Below are positions 16,087 to 27,376 of a stretch of DNA of 30,130 nt, piece after piece. Origin of the DNA: Zygnema cylindricum (Eukaryota; Streptophyta; Zygnematophyceae; Zygnematales; Zygnemataceae); contig JBBHKE010003297.1 of assembly GCA_037447655.1 (NCBI GenBank), positions 1 to 30,130 of the forward strand. The letters are read 5' to 3'. Position numbers and translations under genes: made by a program. The notes below the pieces were generated by a model. That model searched no databases and was not told where the DNA came from. It worked only from the letters and a program-made list of their open reading frames with translations. Numbering within the stretch: position 1 is the first letter of the stretch; each line of letters opens with the position of its first letter.

Positions 16087-19000
16087 AAATGTGCTTACGG
16101 TGGATTGAAAGGTGAAGTAGGCTGGACTGTGGATTCAGGTGCCTCCATGCACATGTGTAAGGATAGGCACCTGTTCACTAAGATAAGAAATATTCCCTTC
16201 GTAGAGATAGAGTATGGGGATGGGAGGATAGTCACCACTACTCTTGTAGGATCGGTAGATTTGAAAGTGTTGGTGGAAGGAAAGACATCCATAGTAACAT
16301 TCTCCGATGCATTGTTTATCCCGGAACTGAAAAAAAACCTCATCTCTACATCCGTATTAGATGATAAGGGTTTTTTTTACTAGCACTAGGGAAGGAGTCT
16401 TTACTGCTAGTTTTGAGGAGGATGTCTATTTCATTGTTGAGAAAGGTAGCCATGGGAGGTTTAGGCTGGTTTTAAGTAATGAAAAGAAGAAACTTTATCA
16501 TGCTGGTGTTCATGATATTATGATGTGGCATAAGAGGCTTGGGCATGTGAATCTAGACAAGTTAAGAGAGATGAAAAAGATGGGAGTGGTGGAAGGGATT
16601 AAGTTTAGTGAGAGTAATAATATAAGTGATTGTAGTGGATGTGCTTAAGGTAAAACACACAGATTACCCTTTCCTAAAACAGCCACCTATAAGGGAGAAA
16701 ACATTATAGATCTAGTACACACAGATATTTGGGGACCAGCTAGAGTGCCCTCACCGGGGGGGAAGAGATTTATGATGACTATCACTGATGATTGGTCTCG
16801 GTATTCCCGAGTTTATTTTTTGAAAAACAAGTCCGAAGCTCAGGATTGTTTTAAACAATATAAAGCATGGAGCGAAAAACTCCATGAAACTTCAATCAAG
16901 AGAGTAAGGAGTGACAATGGTGGAGAGTATACATCTAACCAGTTTGAGGATTTTCTGAGGGAAGATGGGGTCCAACACCAAAAGACAGTTCCAGAAAACC
17001 CGGAACAAAATGGGGTAGCTGAAAGGTTAAATAGAACACTAAGTGATAGTGTTAGAAGTATGTTGTGAGATAAGAAGATAGGAAAAAGGTTTTGGGTAGA
17101 AGCAATGAACTGTGCTAATTACCTCAAAAATAGAGTTCTTACTTCAGCTATTAAAGATCAAACACCTTATGAGAGATGGACAGGCCGGAAACCATACATA
17201 TCTCACTTAAAGGTTTTCAGCAGTCAAGTATTCAGCCTAGATACTGATCGGTCCAATTGGAAGCGAGATCCTAAAGGAAAACCGGGATACTTATTAGGAT
17301 ATGATGAGGATGTTAAAGGATATAGAGTTTATGATCTAAAAAGGGAAGATATAATCTTAGTAAAGCATCTAGTAGTTATGGATGAAGGAAAGTCTGTGGA
17401 TCCCTTCAAATATACGAAGTCAGTAAAAATCAGATTTGAGTCAGAAAATTTTGATGACTTTAAGCTTCCTAACTATCCAGGTTTTAGAGAAGATGACATT
17501 CTTGCAGGTACAAATCAGACCGAAAAGGACTCGGCAGTGGAAACTCCAGTGACAACTCTACCCGAAGCGGAAGACGTGGTGGAAATTGATTCGGAATCAA
17601 GGGATAGGGGAGAAGCCGAGTTTGTTCGAAAGACTCCACGAGAACCATATATTCCGGCCTCAGATTTTGAGGGGGGAAGGAGAAGTAGCAAAAGACTGCA
17701 AGAAAAACAGGTTAATAACAAGGTAACTAAAATATCTCATCAAGATGAACCTCAAACTTATGGAGAGGCGATGACTTGTCCAGAAAGAAATCGGTGGAAG
17801 ACAGCCATCAATGAGGAGATGGCCTCAATTATGGCAGTTGATACTTGGGAGCTGGTGGATTGTCCACCTAACCGAAAACCAATCGGTTGTAAGTGGGTTT
17901 TAAAATTAAAAATGAACCCAGATAACACAATCGAGCGCTACAAGGCCCGACTAGTGGCAAAGGGATTTACACAAAAGGAGGGAATTGACTACGAGGAAAC
18001 CTTTGCCCCGGTGGTCAGATTTCCCTCCGTCCGTATACTTCTCAGCCTGGCAGCAGCGGAAGACATGGAAGTGCACCAGATAGACATCAAAACAGCCTTT
18101 TTGCATGGAGAATTGGTTGAGGAGATTTTCATGCGAGAACCCGAAGGTTTTGTGGAGGAAGGAGAGGAGAGTAAGGTGTGCTTGCTGATTAAATCTCTCT
18201 ATGGTTTGAAACAGGCGCCTTCACAATAGAATAAGAAGCTTGATGAGTTTCTTACCGGTCTGGGATATATTCGGATCAGCTCAGATCACTCAATCTATGA
18301 TTTCGAAGATGAGGAAGGTTTTATATTTATTGCAATTTATGTTGATAATTTGCTTGTTTTAAGTAAATCAATGGAAAATATTAACAAACTGAAAACCGAT
18401 CTTAAGGGGAGATTTGAAATGAAGGATATGGGGGAAGCAAAATATATTTTGGGAATTCAAGTAGAGAGAGACCGAAAAAGAAAAATTATAAGATTGACTC
18501 AAAAGGAAGCAATAGGGAACATGCTTGAAAAAATTCAAATGGATAAAGCTAATAGTTGTACAACTCCAATGGAGTTGAAGAAGGGAAGTGAGGGGAGTGA
18601 GGAAGAAGGAGTCATAGTCTTAGACAAGGAATTATCTCCTGAAGAACAGAAGTTCATGCAAACTATTCCTTACAGGCAAGTAGTGGGAAGTCTAATCTAT
18701 TTTATGAATTGTACCCGGTCTGATTTAGCTGCAGCTGTAGGAGTGCTGAGTAGAAGTCTAAATGCTCCCACTAAGAGGGATTGGGAAGCAGCTAGGAGAG
18801 TCCTTAGATATTTGATAGGATCTAGGGATCTATGGTTGCATTTGGGTGGGGAAAATACTGATATCAGTACTTGGAGTGATGCCAGTTATGGTGATGCTCC
18901 GATGAGGAGATGCACATCTGAATATGTATTATATGTGGGTAATGGGGCTTGCTGTTGGAGTAGCAAACAGCAAAAAGTTATTGCTCAGTCCACCATGGAG

Positions 19001-19330
19001 GCTGAGTATATGGCCTCTTGCTCTGTTGTCAAAGAACTGATGTGGGTCAAGTCTTTGCTTGGTGAGCTTGGTCACCTTAAGAGTGGTGTGTAGAAAAATT
19101 TTGTGATAATCAAGCAGCAATCGCTATTTCTGCCAATCCTAAACATCATTTTAAAGCCAAACACATGGACATCAAACTCAGCTTTGTTAGATAGAAAGTA
19201 GAAAACAAAATAATCAGTTTAGAGTACAGACCAGATAGTGAGATGGTAGCAGATATGATGACCAAACCTGTGCCTTCCCCTAAGATAATTTTCTGCAGGG
19301 AGAAGTGTGGTCTGAAATTAAAGATTGACT
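16087..19330 (+). pseudogene. pol of element 2 (protease, integrase, RT, RNase H; broken)
   Basis: The protease has WTVDSGASMHMC (DSG at 16132-16140). A frame change follows in a T8 run near 16375. The integrase begins with an HHCC zinc finger (WHKRLGH...CSGC), is cut by TAA at 16646, and has D in HTDIWG, D in RSDNGGEY and E in NGVAERLNR with 35 residues between the last two (DD35E). TGA at 17066 and TAG at 18227 interrupt the rest. RT shows KWVLKLK, KARLVAKGFTQ, DIKTAFLHGEL and SLYGLKQAP. Its catalytic box reads YVDN (18338-18349) instead of YVDD, so one metal-binding Asp is lost. RNase H follows with WSDASYGDAP, STMEAEYMA and, after a frame change near 19090, CDNQAAIAI and KHMDIK, then TAG at 19192. 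The fold order is certain. The RT substitution and stops make it inactive. Confidence 0.92.
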
Positions 19331-19332
19331 AC

Positions 19333-19345
19333 AAAATAAGGGGAG
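19333..19345 (+). other. Polypurine tract of element 2
   Basis: AAAATAAGGGGAG directly precedes the 3' LTR and is identical to the element 1 tract. Confidence 0.85.
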
Positions 19346-20438
19346 TGCAGAAATTAATGGTTCATTTTAAGTATTTTCTAGGTCTTAATAGAAATATAGA
19401 AAGAAGCCGAGGCAATCTACCTCTAACTTCTCTCTCCAACTCTCAAACTTGTCGCAGTCACTGAGAAATTGGAGAGGGAGCTAGAGCCATGGCTACCTAG
19501 GCTATTCAGAGGTTTACGGGAAAATATATATTAGTTAGGTGTATATTTACTAAAAGGTATGTATATATTAGTTAGGTGTATATTTACTAAAAGGTATGTG
19601 CCGGCCACAGGATTTGATCCTGGTACCTACCGGCCGGCAGACAACCAGTAGCCGGTAGCCTTAGCCGTTAAGTCTAGAAGTAATGTTACGTACTATATGG
19701 TATGATAATTAATTAATCATTAATACGTAGGATAATTCATTTAACTGTAACTGTTTACGAGATACATAGATCTGGTAATGTAAAAGTACGGATTACGGTA
19801 CGGATAAGAAATCAATACCGCGCATTGATTTCGTAAGCGAAACAAATACCGCGCATGTATTTATTACGGCTACGATCAAATGTGAATTTAATCAGACGGC
19901 CGGAATTAGCGCCGAGATCGCGGAAGAAGAATTCGGCGGTTTGTGGGCATCGCCACATTGGATGACACGTGGCAAAATTACATTGGATCGTGGTATCTCC
20001 GAGGATTACGGCACCGAATCCGGATATGACATGTGTCGACATTAAGGCCATGTTGTACAATTTCCGTACATAAAGTACACCGGCGACTGTAATTTTGCGT
20101 ACGAAACTGTAATATGATTGGTTCCGTACATCAATATATAGAGTCTGTGAGAGAGATAGGACTTAGAAAAATTAGAAGATAGGACCCTCTCTCCCAGAGA
20201 GCTTCTATACAAAAGGTCAACTTTGACCCTCCATAACTTACTGCTCAGGGGAGCAAATTCAGAGATTCTTTTTGCTATCGACTCAGGGGAGTCTTGCCTT
20301 CAAAGGGTTGCAGGTGGTCAGAGTTTTTGTCTGCCAGGGTGGCAGTTGTTTTTGCTGAAACACAACGGGGTCTGGATTATCCTAGAGGCTTCTTGGAAGC
20401 TGTCCACTCTGAGGACTTATGGAGGTCTTAGAGTTTCA
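19346..20438 (+). repeat. 3' LTR of element 2
   Basis: It starts TGCAGAAATT and ends GAGTTTCA, and is the same length as the 5' LTR. It keeps the 37-bp tandem pair and the stem-loop. At 20419-20421 it has ATG where the 5' LTR has ATA, which supports a gag start inside the LTR of the ancestral element. Confidence 0.95.
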
Positions 20439-20443
20439 TTACA

Positions 20444-21336
20444 CGTATGTGTTAGCCTATGTCGGTGGTTCATTATAAATTTATATTCAACATTGTAATC
20501 GGTGAACCATAGTGACGAAATAGTTGACGCACCTACATGTGGTCAGCAGTAAAAGGAGACAAGATTGCCTTTGAGTTATGTATCTTTAAAATAGTACCTA
20601 CTGCAAAGTACATACCTTTTGATTTGACCCTCGTAATCTCTTATCTATTTTTCATTTGCAATGGAATGTGTTTCAATCATGTTGTTACATCAATGCACAT
20701 GAGTGGTTTATTGTACTAGTTTCAATTCACATGATTGGGAGACCTCAGAGTAAATTAAAGCTAAGATGAACTCGTTGCCAAATATTGGACAACTTAAGCA
20801 GTTAACAAATAAATTATGTCTAAGTTGCGTTGTCGTCGTGCATAGCTTTAATGCCGAACCAGTAGAGGTCGGTACACCTAATTTAATATTTTATCTGGCT
20901 AGTATAGGAGGCTCTCGTTCATTTCACCACCTAAACTTTTTATAAGGATAAGTAAGAGGTAACTCATAGAAGGTGGATTGAGAGTTTTACGATGACATTA
21001 AGTGGGGCATTACAGTCAATTGGGGGTCGTTTTTGAACTATTCAAGCGAAAGTGCACTTTTAAACGAAGAGGTACTAATATTTGGTACAAGTTAAAAAAA
21101 ACAAATTTATTCTCCTACATACTTCAAAACTACTCGCACCCCCCGCATGAATAAATATCATTCTATTACCTGATCCACTGAATACATCAATCACCCGTAC
21201 GTAGGTAAAAAATGATGGCCTTGCCTCACAAGGAGTTATCACAACGAAAAAGGTTGTTCCTTTCCACTCATCTTTCGATCTATGGAGTATGGAGACACAC
21301 TGGAGGAATTATCCTACTGCATAGCCCAAACGATGA
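20444..21336. other. AT-rich intergenic DNA, nothing recognised
   Basis: The region between element 2 and the second hAT-1 copy has no supported coding region, RNA gene or repeat on either strand. Confidence 0.35.
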
Positions 21337-21871
21337 AGCGTCACCATAGTTGTCCCGTGCGCATAATACGCACGAAACGAACGCGGGAATACAACGCATG
21401 ATACGCATTTAACGATGATGAAAATGTAATAAAATGCGTACCAGACTACGTACCCGTACTTTTTTACATTTGCGTATTGTCGTCGTACATTTCAGTACTT
21501 TTAGGGTTATTAAGGGGGGTTTGAGGAATTTTAGGGTACATTCTTGTGCATTCTCATATATTTATGTTAAATATCCAGCTTTTATTCGTACATTTACGTA
21601 TAGGGTCCGTATTTTTAAGTACTTTTGACGGTTATTATTTTGAGTGTTTTGGGTACATTTTCGTACGTTTTTGTATATTTCAGTTATACGGACTTACATC
21701 TCTTGTACATCTACGTACACATCCGTGTATTTCATTACTTTTAGGGCTGGAATCTAGGGTTTTTAGGGTACTTCCCGTGCATTAAGTACATTCCGGTAAA
21801 TTATCCGTACTCTTAGGTTTTTTTATGGTGCACCTTTCGTACAATGACGTACATTTTTGTATGTTTCTAAT

Positions 21872-22423
21872 CATAGTTCAAAAGTAGGTGCAAGTACACC
21901 CATACAATATGCCTATTGTACGTAAATTTTACAATACTACCTTAAGACTCATATTGTATTGGCCGCAAAATGATATAAAATAGTAACAGGGTTGAGTTGC
22001 ACATGGATCGATAGAGAATTAAACATCATGTCTAAATTTGAAAAAAAAATCGGACACAACAATCTTTTTATGTGAGTTTTGAGCGACTTTTTATTTAAAC
22101 CGTCAGATTTGGACGATCTGACGGTCGTTGATCAAAGTAGCGATCTAAGAAGATCACATGAAAAGGCCATAACACAACATACAATAGGACTTACGTCCGC
22201 GTTTTTTTTTCCCGGGATTTTTTTCCCGCACAATATCATCCTACGCCGTGTCAGTTCGCTAAAAAATTTCGTCTGGCGGCGTGCGCTGTACTATGATGAT
22301 ACGTCATTTTCGTACGTTCGTACAGGGGTGTGCACAACTCACACACATACAGTATGCCTACGCTACGCGAGTTTTGTGCTCCTACCAAAGTCCTACCATA
22401 AAAACGCCTACTTTTGAACTATG
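21872..22423. mobile_element. hAT-2 non-autonomous element, copy 1
   Basis: This 552-bp element has ends CATAGTTCAAAAGTAGG and CCTACTTTTGAACTATG and a perfect 8-bp duplication TTTCTAAT (21864-21871 and 22424-22431) made from hAT-1 sequence. It is non-coding. It is inverted relative to the copies at 24089 and 25288. Confidence 0.9.
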
Positions 22424-22507
22424 TTTCTAATACGTTCTATAATTTTTTAAGGATTTTTTAGGGTTAAGGGGACGGTATCCGTACGTTTTCGTACATCGTA
22501 CAGCGAA

Positions 22508-22713
22508 AACTACACCGTGAATCGTTATTAGCCTTATGTACGCTATATCGGCACCCCAAAATTTTGACATTGATACCTTAAATAGAATAAAGTACACTAT
22601 TTAAGGACGTGGACCATAATCTGCCACGTCTCCTAGCACTAAATTAGAATGAATGACGCTATTTTTTTCTTTACACTAATAATTTCTATACGCTAATAAC
22701 GATTCAAGGTGTA
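22508..22713. mobile_element. TIR-A family MITE, copy 2
   Basis: It is closely similar over its length to the copy at 2722-2930, including the CCTTAAATAG/CTATTTAAGG hairpin. It sits in the hAT-1 copy: the empty site is readable in copy 1 near 11405. The right terminus has decayed (CAAGGTGTA), and no TA duplication survives cleanly. Confidence 0.85.
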
Positions 22714-22796
22714 ACGTACAGTACGAATGTAACGAATACTACGTAAAAATCGTAAAAAGTCGAAATCCGTACGAATAGGACAACTAGGAGCATCAC

Positions 22797-23383
22797 CAAT
22801 GAGGGGGACTTCGACGTACGCGCGACTATTTCACGTGACGAACGAGCCTTCGAATGTTGTTTATTTAGAGGAGCGCAATATTTATGGTCGTACGTCGTGA
22901 TTCCTGTCGTCGATGCGCATCTCATGCGTCTCTGGTCGTAGGATGACCGTAGGATGCGGTGCCCATGGGTAATGAGTCGCTGCATACCCGTCAAAAGACT
23001 TCGTTGACGAGTCTTCGCAACTTGCGAAGTCCAGTCTGACACACAAGCCCGCCGTACAATTAGGTGTACGAAAAGAGCCGTTGGCAGCAAATCAGGAAAC
23101 CCTGTCGCTTCCCAAAACTGCCATCCAACGGCGTTCTGCATCAGATAACGGTCGTCAATGCAGCCGGCAGCGCACGACAATGTCCTGCGAGCTGCCAACG
23201 CCCTGTGATCTGTCCGTAGGCGGCAGGAAGTACGTATTCAGTACCACATTCTTTCACCCCGCAACCCCAGGGGACAGCGTGGCTAGACTCGGTTTTCGGC
23301 CAAGCAGTATAGGGACCTTCGTCGAAACTGGCGGCATCAACTTCTTAAAAGCTCGGAATCTCGGATGCCAAAAAATAGCGACA
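22797..23383. other. GC-richer segment, no recognised gene
   Basis: Base composition is clearly higher in G+C than in the neighbouring elements. Long frames exist on both strands (minus 22704-23198, plus 23081-23404), but neither shows a motif I know, and both run into transposon ends, so I do not call them genes. Confidence 0.35.
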
Positions 23384-23888
23384 GACACCGTGAATCGCTA
23401 TTAGCGTGTTGGTCGCTAATTGAGGTACCCTGTTTTTTTGGGCAAATTCTCAAATAGAATTAGACATTCTAAATGTTCCTACACGTTATTTGAGGTGTTC
23501 CATAAAATAGGATTCATGACTCTAATATAGTGCCATCGTAAATAGTGTGGTGTACGGTCTGTCAGAGATGTACTTTTTGTACTTTTTTAAGTAGAAAAGT
23601 ACAGAAAAGATATTCACGCTGTCACGTAATCGCGCTAACATGTAATTGCGTAAATATTTCCGGCATTCGCGGATGAAAAAAAAATGCGACGGCGTACGAT
23701 TTGAACAATTTCGTACATGCACATATTGTAGTGTGGAGATATTCTGAACCGAATTATTTTACAAAGCAGTTTGCAAATTAGAGTGTACGAAAAATTAGAG
23801 TAAAAAATATTTTCAAAAAAGACGACATTCCCAATTAGCGTATATAAAGCTAATTGTTTCATTACGCTAATAGCGATTCACGGTGTAG
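23384..23888. mobile_element. TIR-A family element, long copy
   Basis: The left end is ACACCGTGAATCGCTATTAG and the right end CTAATAGCGATTCACGGTGT, an almost perfect terminal pair about 505 bp apart. The interior differs from the short copies and has no coding capacity. It may be closer to the parent element or carry an extra insertion. Confidence 0.75.
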
Positions 23889-24088
23889 CTGTTTGCAACC
23901 GTAGCCGGCCGCTTCAAAACAAACGTGCACGCCGGCTGCGTATCGTCACATCCAGATTGCGGGGAGGAAAAGTCCAGACTTTAAGTTGAAAATACCGTAC
24001 GGATTAGTGTACGTGACGTAACTAATGCAACAAATATTTGAATGCCGTTGTCCCTAAATATTTTACCGTACTCAGAGAAAGTTTGAAT

Positions 24089-25155
24089 CATAGTTCAAAA
24101 GTAGGCGTTTTTATGGTAGGCCTTTGGTAGGCGCCATAGTTGTTCAAATCGCGCTATTTTTTCCTTTTTTGCGATTGAAACGTATAATTCGTGACTTTTG
24201 AAAAATTCGCAAAAAATAGCGATGTACTTTCTGTCCGGTAAACTGAAGCGGAATTTACGGAAACTGTACAGCATTTACAGTAACTGAACGGTTTTGTACG
24301 AAAAAAGTACAGAATTTGACTAAAAGATAAGTTGCACTTCGTAGTAATTTCTGTCCGGTAAAATGAACAGAAGTTTTACGGGAAACGTACGGAAATGTAC
24401 CAAATATGTACGGGCCATGACGTAAAAGAGACGGGAACTGAACGGAAAATGTACAAACTGCGGGATATGTAAATTTTATTTTTGTTTAAATGTACGTAAA
24501 AGTACGAAAGAAAATTCATGAGCGATTTTTAACGATTTTATCAAAAGGTTCAATGTGTTTGTTACGTATAATTCGTTGCGTACGGTACGTTCGCACTAAT
24601 CGTCGTGAACAACTATGGTAGGCGCACAAAGCTTGGCACAAAACTCGCGCAACGTAAGCATACTGTATGTATGTGTGCTGTGCACACCCCTGTACGAGCG
24701 TACGAATCTGACGTATGCTCATATTTCAGCTCACGCCGCCGAACGAATATTTTTAGCGAACTGACACGACGTAGGATGACATTGCACGGGAAAAAAAACC
24801 GGGAAAAAAAAAACTTGCGGACGAATTTGACGATAGTCCTGTCGCAAGTTGTGTTATGGGCTTTTTCATGTGATCTTCTTAGATCGTTACTTTCATCAAA
24901 GACCGTCAGTTCGTCCAAATCTGACGGATTAAATAGAAAGTCGCTCAAAACTCACATAAAAAGATTTTTGTATCCGATTTTTTTTTCAAATTTAGACATG
25001 ACGTTTAATTCTCTACCGAACCATGTGCAACTCAACCCTGTTACTATTTTATTTCATTTTGCGGCCAATACAATATGGGTCTTAAGGTAGTATTGTAAAA
25101 TTGACGTACAATAGGCATATTGTATGGGTGTACTGTCACCTACTTTTGAACTATG
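24089..25155. mobile_element. hAT-2 copy 2, interrupted by hAT-3
   Basis: The ends are CATAGTTCAAAAGTAGGCG and CTACTTTTGAACTATG, with flanks GTTTGAAT (24081-24088) and GTTCGAAT (25156-25163), an 8-bp duplication with one change. Without the nested hAT-3 and its duplication it is about 576 bp. It has the same orientation as copy 3, which starts only about 130 bp further on. Confidence 0.85.
24135..24617. mobile_element. hAT-3 non-autonomous element
   Basis: This 483-bp element has ends CATAGTTGTTCA and TGAACAACTATG and a perfect 8-bp duplication GTAGGCGC (24127-24134 and 24618-24625). The interior holds repeated TGTCCGGTAAA, TTTACGG and GTACGAAAA words resembling the subterminal repeats of hAT-1, to which its ends are also similar. 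Confidence 0.88.
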
Positions 25156-25287
25156 GTTCGAATGAAGATACGGTGCTCTACTTGAAACAAGTGTGAACCG
25201 TACTACTGTACTAGTCATAGCCTGCAACTTTAAACATTGACCGTAAAAGCCATGACATTTATAAAGGACGTGTAAAGGAGTTTGATC

Positions 25288-25848
25288 CATAGTTCAAAAG
25301 TAGGCGTTTTTATGGTAGGCCTTTGGTAGGAGCACAAAACTTGGCACAAAACTCGTGTAGAGTAAGCATACTGTATATGTGTGCGTGGTGCACACTCCTG
25401 TACGAACGTAAAAATCAGGCGTATCAACATAGTACAGCGCACGCCGCAGGACGAAATTTTTTAGCGAACTAACATAACGTAGGATGACATTCCGCGGGAA
25501 AAAAACCCGAACAAAAAAAAATACGGACGTAAGTCCTATTGTAAGTTGTGTTATGGGCTTTTCATGTGATTTTCTTAGATCGCTACTTTGATCAGCGACC
25601 GTCCGATCGTCCAAATCTGACGGCTGAAATACAAAATACCTCAAAACTCACGAAAAAAAATTTTGTCAGATTGTTTTTCAAAATTTAGACATGACATTTA
25701 ATTCTCTATCGATCGATGTGAAACTCAACCTTGTTACTATTATTTTTCATTTTGCGACCAATACAATATGGATCGTAAGGCCATATTGTGTGTTTTGCGT
25801 ACAATAGGCATATTGTATGGGCCTACTTTCACCTAATGTTGAACTATG
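25288..25848. mobile_element. hAT-2 copy 3
   Basis: This 561-bp element starts CATAGTTCAAAAGTAGGCG and ends TGTTGAACTATG. Flanks GTTTGATC (25280-25287) and GATTGATC (25849-25856) differ at one of eight positions. The right terminal repeat has decayed more than the left. Confidence 0.85.
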
Positions 25849-25924
25849 GATTGATCTTGGAGTCAACAATGTTTTCAAGAATCCCCTAAGAAAACTACGA
25901 TTCTGGACCGTACAGTACTGTACA

Positions 25925-26095
25925 ATACACCGCGAATTCTAATAAGAGTTAATAATGCTAATTTGGTTGCCCTAAATTTCGACTCCATCGCCTTAAAAAG
26001 AGTAGATGATTCTAAAGTTTTCATTATGCTATTTAAGGTAAGGTTTAATTAGCGTAAAAAAATAGAATATAGGTTCGTTTTAAAAAGTGTGGAGT
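25925..26095. mobile_element. TIR-A family MITE, decayed copy
   Basis: The left end, ACACCGCGAATTCTAATAAG, is followed by diverged counterparts of the copy 1 interior (CCCTAAATTTCGAC, CGCCTTAAAAAGAG, CTATTTAAGG). The right end is barely recognisable near AAGTGTGGAG, so the end coordinate is approximate. Confidence 0.5.
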
Positions 26096-26215
26096 ACGGA
26101 CGACGTCCGACCGTGCAAAATTGTACTTTTATAATGGTGTGTCTAGATGTACTTGAAACTTTTTACTTTGTTTTTTAGCGCAGATCTGGCGGACCCGGAT
26201 TTCGGGTGTCCCTAA

Positions 26216-26506
26216 GTGTACCAAACGAAGTTGTCACTTAAGGGCGTGACGATAGTATACGTCGACAATGCCCGTGACGGCTGTCGACAGTGTACAATCT
26301 GTGATGACGCACCAAATTGTGAAAAATTGCGAAGCTGCATGAGAGAGGCGGCGTGTGCTACTTGTTGGGGCGCCCTCAGAGATTTCTCACGATTTCGTCA
26401 AATGGCATCAGAATTCTCAGACCCCTGGAATGGAAAAATCCGTACTGAACGAAATGCAACAAAACAAAACAAATTATGTACTTTGATGGACTCAAACGGA
26501 AAATAA
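26216..26506 (+). other. Cys-rich 96-codon open frame, unknown
   Basis: The frame contains seven Cys in about 28 residues (CRQCTICDDAPNCEKLRSC, then C-x5-C-x2-C), which resembles a zinc-binding or disulfide-rich pattern, and a Lys/Arg-rich C-terminus. I recognise no family. The region is GC-richer than its surroundings. No ATG-distal exon or promoter can be shown, so this may be chance or a remnant exon. Confidence 0.25.
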
Positions 26507-27376
26507 CGAATACTGTACCTTTCGTTGTCGCTTGAATTCGTTTGAAATTTTTGTAAAAAATTTATGGGTGCGAATACGTGTTCCTATTTGTTTTTCGACT
26601 ATACTTTGTTTTAAAACACATCTTCCTTGTGTTTTAAATAAAAGTTTGAAGATGACGTTTTTTGGCGTGGTCGTGGGTCGAAGAACACAAGACGACAGCT
26701 TGTAGTACATCTTAAATTTGATGATGACGCAAAATGTACTTTTCATTTTTTCACATTTTGTGTACGATCGAAACTTACGCGGTACGACTCTAAGTATTAC
26801 AGGAAAACAACAGGAAAAAAACCCTTACTTAGGCACATGGAGACGCACCCTAAGTAGAAAGGTACAAAAATTGATTTAATAGAATCGCGCTCGCACGTGA
26901 AATCTCACTAAACAAAAAATCAATCATATCGAAAAAAAGTCGTTCGCATAAGGGTGACGTTCCATCAGGCGAAAAGTGGCGTAGTTTACAGAAATTTGCG
27001 ACCCTCCGAACCAAATCGTACCGCCTATTTTATTTTTATACGAATAACAACATTACAGAGAAATCTTGCCGATACTCTTCGAATGTCTTGGAGGTAATAT
27101 TGGGCGTCGGATGTTCATCTGCGAGGAGTTCGCTTCGGTTTTTTCCGCAACCCGCCTCGAGGAGGTGGGTTGGCAGATACAGAATAAAAAAATCGTGACA
27201 TGCTGGACGATTAAGCTAGGTGTCATGATGGAAAACCAACAAAAAATAATAAGATTTGCACATGACACGCGCTTTCCAAAATACAACCGAAAAAAAAAAC
27301 GAATTTTCGTAACAATCCCTTCGTCACGCTATTTTCATTAACTTTTGTTCCTCACACTATTTCTCTCAAAGGACTT
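26507..27376. other. Intergenic DNA, nothing firm
   Basis: AT-rich sequence with scattered TACG words. A 91-codon plus frame at 27066-27341 precedes the possible transposase tail but shows no motif I can name. Confidence 0.3.

Larger units (their letters stand above)
13902..20438 (+). mobile_element. Copia LTR retrotransposon, element 2 (gag-pol, decayed)
   Basis: This 6.5-kb element has 1093-bp LTRs and perfect TTACA target duplications (13897-13901 and 20439-20443). The domain order gag, protease, integrase, RT, RNase H is that of Ty1/copia. By eye the LTRs differ at more than 30 positions (about 3%), so it is older than element 1. The coding part has stops at 15068, 16084, 16646, 17066, 18227 and 19192, and frame changes near 15750, 16375 and 19090, so this copy cannot make its proteins. 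Its half-tRNA PBS and polypurine tract match element 1, marking it as a relative of the kind that could mobilise element 1. Confidence 0.95.
21345..22788. mobile_element. hAT-1 copy 2, with two nested insertions
   Basis: It is inverted relative to 11331-12037. The ends are CATAGTTGTCCCGTGCG and ...GGACAACTAGG (last bases changed). Flanks AGCGTCAC (21337-21344) and AGCATCAC (22789-22796) form an 8-bp duplication with one difference. Removing the hAT-2 copy (21872-22423) and the TIR-A copy (22508-22713) leaves about 676 bp that align with copy 1. The separate duplications show independent insertions. Confidence 0.85.

Noticed and set aside
11331-22788. One very large transposon bounded by the inverted hAT-1 copies at 11331-12037 and 21345-22788
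   Set aside because: Each copy has its own terminal repeats and its own distinct 8-bp target duplication, so they are two independent insertions.
22704-23198. 164-codon minus-strand frame as a gene
   Set aside because: It shows no family motif and runs into the end of a nested MITE and the hAT-1 terminus, so it is probably a chance frame in GC-rich DNA.
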